NCBI GenBank assembly: GCA_022768825.1
Contig: JALEJB010000068.1
Location: forward strand, 1-38,375
Direction of reading: 5' to 3'
Length of the DNA: 38,375 nt
Origin: Lachnospiraceae bacterium
Lineage (GTDB): Bacteria > Bacillota > Clostridia > Lachnospirales > Lachnospiraceae
Shown in pieces: positions 33,138-38,375 of this stretch; positions within the stretch are counted from its first letter, which is position 1, and each line of letters begins with the position of its first letter. Both the position numbers and the translations under genes were made by a program. A model generated the notes under the pieces. That model had not been told where the DNA came from and made no database searches. It saw nothing but the letters and a program-made list of their open reading frames with translations.

Positions 33138-33977
33138 TTAAGGAAGTACACATTCTCCATCAAATACGACCACTGCCGGACCTGTCATGTAGACCAGATT
33201 TTTCTCGCGATCCCATTCAATTTTCAGTGTTCCTCCCAGCAATTCCACTTCTACCTCATTTTGAGTAAGTCCGTTCAGGATCGCAGCCACCACCGTCGCA
33301 CAGGTGCCGGTACCGCAAGCCCAGGTCTCGCCGGAGCCTCTCTCCCACACACGCATACGCAGGTGTGTATCATCAATCCTGTTTACAAACTCTGTATTCA
33401 CTCGCTTTGGAAAACGAGCATGATGCTCAAACTCCGGTCCGATCTTTTCCAGATCCAGATCTGTGATATCTTCATCCAAAAAGATCACGCAATGCGGATT
33501 TCCCATGGATACGCAGGTGACGCGGTATTCCTTGCCGGCCACGGTCATGGGCTGATCGATCACAGAGCTTCCCTCAAAGGTGGTTGGTATCTGATCCGCC
33601 TCTAAGATCGGTGCGCCCATATTGACCCGCACCCGGCTTACTTTTTTGTCTTCTACCAGAAGGTTCAGATATTTGATCCCCGCCAGTGTCTCCACACTGA
33701 TCTGCGTCTTGTCGGTCAGATGATAGTCGTACACATATTTTCCTACACAGCGAATACCGTTTCCACACATCTCGCCTCTGGAACCATCCGCATTGTACAT
33801 CTCCATCTCAAAATCAGCGACATCGGAAGGCTTGATCAATATCAGTCCGTCCGACCCGATTCCAAAATGTCTGTCACTGACATATTTTGCCACCTCTGAC
33901 GGATTGTCTACCGTCTCCTCAAAACAGTTTACATATACATAGTCATTGCCACATCCGTGCATTTTTGTAAATTTCAT
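33138..33977 (-). CDS. dapF: Diaminopimelate epimerase
   Basis: A 279-residue PLP-independent epimerase making meso-diaminopimelate for lysine and peptidoglycan. The two catalytic Cys are present: Cys71 in GEMCGNGIRC and Cys221 in GETWACGTGTCA. The N-terminus KFTKMHGCGNDYVYVN is typical. GAGAGG for its start lies within the end of the ANTAR gene, whose stop is 3 nt upstream, so the two are coupled. Together with dapL, dapA and dapB the window covers most of the aminotransferase route. Confidence 0.97.
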   Translation of the reverse strand: MKFTKMHGCGNDYVYVNCFEETVDNPSEVAKYVSDRHFGIGSDGLILIKPSDVADFEMEMYNADGSRGEMCGNGIRCVGKYVYDYHLTDKTQISVETLAGIKYLNLLVEDKKVSRVRVNMGAPILEADQIPTTFEGSSVIDQPMTVAGKEYRVTCVSMGNPHCVIFLDEDITDLDLEKIGPEFEHHARFPKRVNTEFVNRIDDTHLRMRVWERGSGETWACGTGTCATVVAAILNGLTQNEVEVELLGGTLKIEWDREKNLVYMTGPAVVVFDGECVLP

Positions 33978-33980
33978 AAA

Positions 33981-34526
33981 TTATCCTCTCATTAAGCTCA
34001 ATATCATCTCGGCGGTCTCCACCATTCCGGTTCCGTTATCCATACTGGATTTTTGAATATAACGATGCGCATCTGACTCCGACAGTCCGTTTCGATCCAT
34101 CAGCAGCATCTTTGCAAGATCGATGGTTTTTTGTTCCTGCTGTGTACGCTGAGGTCTGGCTGCCTTTTTTTTCTTTCTCCATCTGGTATAGGCATAGCTG
34201 ATGGTTTCGAGCGTATCCAGCAGATCCTTGCCATGCAGCGGCGTCGTCAGGCTGAAGACATCCCTGACAGATCCGGAATCTATGTAATCCTTTGGAGCAA
34301 TCATCAGAAGCTGGAAGTTCGGATGCAGATCCTCATAAAATTCCAGAGCCATACCATCCACCAGACGATAATTGCTGACGATGATCCCACCATCCAATTC
34401 GCCTGCAACATGCAATCCCTGCGCGACAGTAGTACAGACGGCATCGACAGAATATCCATTTCTCTGTAAGAGCACCTTGATACTTTTTGCAGTCTCAATT
34501 TTCGGAAAAACTAATATGATATTCAT
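33981..34526 (-). CDS. ANTAR-domain antitermination regulator with degenerate receiver
   Basis: A 181-residue protein. Residues 1-105 are a receiver-like (CheY) fold in which the phosphoacceptor position reads Asn52 (IVSNYRLVDG) instead of Asp, so it is a pseudo-receiver. A basic stretch (RWRKKKKAARPQR, about 114-127) leads to a helical ANTAR domain (about 128-178: TIDLAKMLLMDRNGLSESDA ...). ANTAR proteins bind paired hairpins in mRNA leaders and block terminators. It sits 18 nt after glnA and 3 nt before dapF, so it may respond to nitrogen state by a route other than phosphorylation. The RNA target was not found here. Confidence 0.88.
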   Translation of the reverse strand: MNIILVFPKIETAKSIKVLLQRNGYSVDAVCTTVAQGLHVAGELDGGIIVSNYRLVDGMALEFYEDLHPNFQLLMIAPKDYIDSGSVRDVFSLTTPLHGKDLLDTLETISYAYTRWRKKKKAARPQRTQQEQKTIDLAKMLLMDRNGLSESDAHRYIQKSSMDNGTGMVETAEMILSLMRG

Positions 34527-34544
34527 ATACGAAGCAGTCTCTTT

Positions 34545-35879
34545 CTAAATCTTGTGCAAATATTCGTCAATCTCCCAACCGGTTACCTGTGTGCGATAGG
34601 TCATCCATTCCTTCTGCTTAAACTTCAGCAACTTTTTGCAAATGCTATCTCCCAAAACATCCCAGATAAACTGATCTTTTTCAAATGCCTCCATCGCTTC
34701 CTTCAGATTCTCAGGTAAATGTTCAATGTTTAATGATTCCTTCTCAGAAGCAGACATCGAATAGACATTCATCTGCACCTCTGCAGGTGGTTTGATCTGA
34801 TTTTTGATTCCGTCCAACCCTGCTGCCAGACAGACTGCTAGTGTCAGATAAGGATTCATGGAAGGATCCGGGCTTCGAAGTTCAATCCGCTTAGATTCAT
34901 TTTTTACAGGTGGGATACGAAGCAGCGGGGTACGGTTCATATAAGACCATGCCACATCCGTCGGTGCTTCATAGCCGGGCACAATTCTCTTGTATGAATT
35001 GACCAACGGATTCGTGATCAAGGTCATACCCTGTACATGCTTCATGATTCCGCCCATGAAATAATATGCTTCTTTACTTAATCCGTAACGACCCTTTTCA
35101 TCATAAAAAATATTGCGACCGTTTTCATCAATCAGTGACAGATTCAGATGAACACCGGAACCCGCCACATCTGACTTTGGCTTCGGCATAAAGCTTGCAA
35201 ACATACCATGTCTCTTTGCTACAGTCTTCACAGCCAGCTTGAAGGTCATAAAGGCATCTGCGATAGAAAGCGCCTCGCCATACTTCAGATCCACTTCATG
35301 CTGACCTGCAGCAATCTCATGATGAGATGCCTCGATCTCTACTCCAAGATCCTCCATTGTCAGTACAATATCACGTCTGGCATTCTCTCCCAAATCATTC
35401 GGTCCCAGATCAAAATATCCGGCACGCTCATTGATATTCAGTGTCGGCAGGCCTTCATCGTCTGTCTCTAACAGGAAAAATTCACACTCCGGCCCAACCT
35501 GAAACGTATATCCCATCTCCTTGGCCTGTGCGAGGACAGACTTTAATTTTCCGCGTGGGTCTGCGGCATACGGTTTTCCACTGATGTCATAGACATCACA
35601 GATAATACGCGCTACTTTTCCCTGCTGCGGTCTCCATGGAAAAATGCAAAACGTATCCAGATCCGGATGCAAAAACATATCCGATTCTTCTACCCGCGCA
35701 AATCCCTCGATCGATGATCCGTCAAACACATATTGATTATCCAAAGCACGTTCCAACTGGCTTTTGGTAATCGCTACATTTTTCAAGGTGCCAAATAAAT
35801 CGGTAAACTGGAGGCGGATAAATTCTACGTCCTCTTCCTCCACCATGTCTAAAATATCCTGTTTTGTATAGTGTGACAT
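34545..35879 (-). CDS. glnA: Glutamine synthetase, type I
   Basis: A 444-residue GSI enzyme making glutamine from glutamate, ammonia and ATP. The length matches the alpha subgroup without the adenylylation loop insert. ATG 35879 is chosen because AAAAAGGAG lies ahead and the protein begins MSHYTKQDILDMV; a longer frame is an extension into the hisA end. FDGSSIEGFARVEESDMFLHPD and the GSGVHLNLSL and NSYKRIVPGYEAP signatures are intact. It lies 23 nt after hisA. No GlnR-type TnA operator was seen in the short gap. Confidence 0.97.
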   Translation of the reverse strand: MSHYTKQDILDMVEEEDVEFIRLQFTDLFGTLKNVAITKSQLERALDNQYVFDGSSIEGFARVEESDMFLHPDLDTFCIFPWRPQQGKVARIICDVYDISGKPYAADPRGKLKSVLAQAKEMGYTFQVGPECEFFLLETDDEGLPTLNINERAGYFDLGPNDLGENARRDIVLTMEDLGVEIEASHHEIAAGQHEVDLKYGEALSIADAFMTFKLAVKTVAKRHGMFASFMPKPKSDVAGSGVHLNLSLIDENGRNIFYDEKGRYGLSKEAYYFMGGIMKHVQGMTLITNPLVNSYKRIVPGYEAPTDVAWSYMNRTPLLRIPPVKNESKRIELRSPDPSMNPYLTLAVCLAAGLDGIKNQIKPPAEVQMNVYSMSASEKESLNIEHLPENLKEAMEAFEKDQFIWDVLGDSICKKLLKFKQKEWMTYRTQVTGWEIDEYLHKI

Positions 35880-35902
35880 GATTCTTCTCCTTTTTGTTTT
35901 TT

Positions 35903-36691
35903 CTATTTGTTTATGGTTGATTTGCAAAAATCAAGTACCTTTTGAAACTCCAGCAAACCGCCGAACAGATCCAGCGCACTGCCAATCGTGACATTTACTT
36001 TTCCTTGTCCGGTCTCCTGCAATCGGATCAGGTCTTCCATGGAACCAACACCGCCCGCATAAGTAGTGGCGATTCCATCTACCTCAGCGAGCATGGATAC
36101 GATCGGAAGCTCGATTCCGGATGCCTTCCCTTCCACATCGACAGCATGTACTAAAAATTCATCCGCAAAATCCTGCAGCATCCGTAAAAACTCCGGCGTC
36201 ACCTTTTCGGATGTAAACTTCTGCCAGCGGTCGGTCACGACATAATAATCATCACCCTGTTTTCTGCAGCTTAGATCCAGCACCAGATGTTCCTTACCGA
36301 CGCGCTGCTTCAACAATTTTAACCGGTCGTAATGAACTTTTCCCTCGGAAAATACATAGGAAGTGACGATCACATGGCTGGCTCCGGCCTGCAAAAATTC
36401 TTCCGCAGTATCTGCCGTGATCCCACCGCCAATCTGCAAGCCGCCGGGATATGCCCGCAACGCTTCCATTGCCTGTTCCTTCGTCTGCTCATAGTACTCG
36501 GATGTCTTTGGATTGAGCAGGATGATGTGTCCACCCTTTAATCCATGACGGGCATATAATCTTGCGAAGTCCGCCGCCGACTGCTCCGCAACAAAATTCT
36601 CCTGCGCAAAATCGCCCTCATCACGCAGACTTCCTCCAACGATCTGCTTCACTTTTCCGTTATGTATATCAATACATGGTCGAAATTCCAT
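35903..36691 (-). CDS. hisA: Eukaryotic-type ProFAR isomerase (HisA/HIS6-like)
   Basis: A 262-residue (beta-alpha)8 isomerase for the fourth histidine step. ATG 36691 is chosen: the protein begins MEFRPCIDIHNGKVKQIVGG, the family start. The sequence resembles yeast HIS6 more than usual bacterial HisA: CIDIHNGKVKQIVGG, HVIVTSYVF, VLDLSCRK, DEFLVHAVDVEG, TYAGG and GSALDLFGG. The usual bacterial AIDLKDG start is not present. It stands apart from any other his gene and is followed by glnA. The ribosome site is weak (AATGGAA). Confidence 0.93.
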   Translation of the reverse strand: MEFRPCIDIHNGKVKQIVGGSLRDEGDFAQENFVAEQSAADFARLYARHGLKGGHIILLNPKTSEYYEQTKEQAMEALRAYPGGLQIGGGITADTAEEFLQAGASHVIVTSYVFSEGKVHYDRLKLLKQRVGKEHLVLDLSCRKQGDDYYVVTDRWQKFTSEKVTPEFLRMLQDFADEFLVHAVDVEGKASGIELPIVSMLAEVDGIATTYAGGVGSMEDLIRLQETGQGKVNVTIGSALDLFGGLLEFQKVLDFCKSTINK

Positions 36692-36728
36692 AATCACGAT
36701 TCCATTTCTAATTATAAATAAGTCCACT

Positions 36729-36766
36729 CCCAAGGAATCCTCCCACTTCGTGGGTCCCTCCTTAGG
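36729..36766 (-). repeat. Hairpin repeat in the hisA leader (GGGA/AGGAT internal loop)
   Basis: On the minus strand CCTAAGGA pairs with TCCTTGGG, then the internal loop GGGA/AGGAT, then CCCAC-GAA-GTGGG. This is the same arrangement as the hairpin at 26113-26159, with both helices changed but still paired. Confidence 0.65.
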
Positions 36767-36786
36767 ATAATATGTAAATCACAAAG

Positions 36787-36792
36787 AGTATA
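36787..36792 (-). promoter_or_regulatory. Possible -10 box for hisA-glnA
   Basis: TATACT on the minus strand, with a TG two bases upstream (TGTGCTATACT), sits about 95 nt before the hisA ATG. The -35 region (TTTTGG) is poor. A message from here would carry the hairpin at 36729-36766 in its leader. The rest of the gap to guaB (36793-36917) is AT-rich with no gene. Confidence 0.35.
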
Positions 36793-36917
36793 GCACAATT
36801 TTTTCAAAACCAAAATATTTTCATACATTATTTTATTATTTTTTCCTGCCCTGCGTGAAGTATAAAACCTCACAAAAATTGTTATATTATTTGGAAAAAA
36901 ACTTGACATATTCTTCA

Positions 36918-36946
36918 TTGACTTTCATTCATTTTTTTGATAGCAT
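36918..36946 (+). promoter_or_regulatory. Possible guaB promoter
   Basis: TTGACT (36918-36923) and TAGCAT (36941-36946) are separated by 17 nt. A second, better -35 (TTGACA, 36903-36908) lies 15 nt further upstream but has no -10 at the right distance. No purine riboswitch is apparent in the 48-nt leader. Confidence 0.5.
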
Positions 36947-36951
36947 GGTGA

Positions 36952-38375
<1,424 letters not shown>

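Noticed and set aside
36694-36752. Short leader peptide frame (GTG start) overlapping the hairpin upstream of hisA
   Set aside because: A GTG with an AAGGAGG about 10 nt upstream opens a 12-codon frame, but the ribosome site lies in the hairpin stem and the peptide has no His or Gln run, so it is not a convincing attenuator.

Overview
The window looks like a chromosomal segment of a low-to-mid GC Gram-positive anaerobe, most likely a member of the Lachnospiraceae (Clostridia). This rests on the 5' end of the 16S rRNA, the TTGACA/TATAAT-type promoters, the strong GGAGG ribosome sites, the aspartyl T-box, the DapL route to lysine, the aspS-gatCAB cluster and GSI-type glutamine synthetase. Species is not assignable from sequence reading alone. 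Almost all genes lie on the minus strand; trmH-like, typA and guaB are the plus-strand exceptions.

Region by region. 1-566: start of an rRNA operon (minus strand) with two consensus promoters and a hairpin-rich leader. 567-2255: a secreted Fn3-like protein. 2337-6874: a six-gene operon of zinc-ribbon proteins around an SPFH (YdjI-like) protein, including one membrane protein with a Q/N-rich tandem repeat and one with a Glu/Pro-rich tandem repeat; this is the most likely poorly described system here. 7030-8420: a lipoprotein and a divergent SpoU-type RNA methyltransferase. 8417-14022: radA, a conserved small gene, clpC and a membrane-anchored cadherin-like protein. 14102-14723: a small membrane protein and a small HAD-like protein. 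14998-20780: a translationally coupled lipid-kinase-like protein with an altered GGDGT motif, followed by two paralogous hybrid histidine kinases.

20935-26378: aspS-gatC-gatA-gatB behind an Asp-type T-box riboswitch, so tRNA-Asp charging and tRNA amidation appear to be controlled together. 26398-28062: dapB and dapA. 28129-29360: an ATP:corrinoid adenosyltransferase-like protein and a two-OB-fold SSB-like protein. 29599-31437: typA/bipA. 31438-31825: two related long palindromic elements. 31826-36691: hisA (eukaryotic-type), glnA, an ANTAR regulator with a degenerate receiver, dapF and dapL, giving with dapAB most of the diaminopimelate branch. 36994-end: guaB, cut by the window end.

Cross-cutting structure: several hairpin elements recur. 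One small hairpin with a conserved purine-rich internal loop occurs inside the aspS T-box leader and in the hisA leader, with changed but still paired helices, and possibly a third time near 14.9 kb. Larger palindromes lie between typA and dapL and across the end of a histidine kinase gene. No CRISPR array, tRNA gene, transposase or prophage gene was seen.
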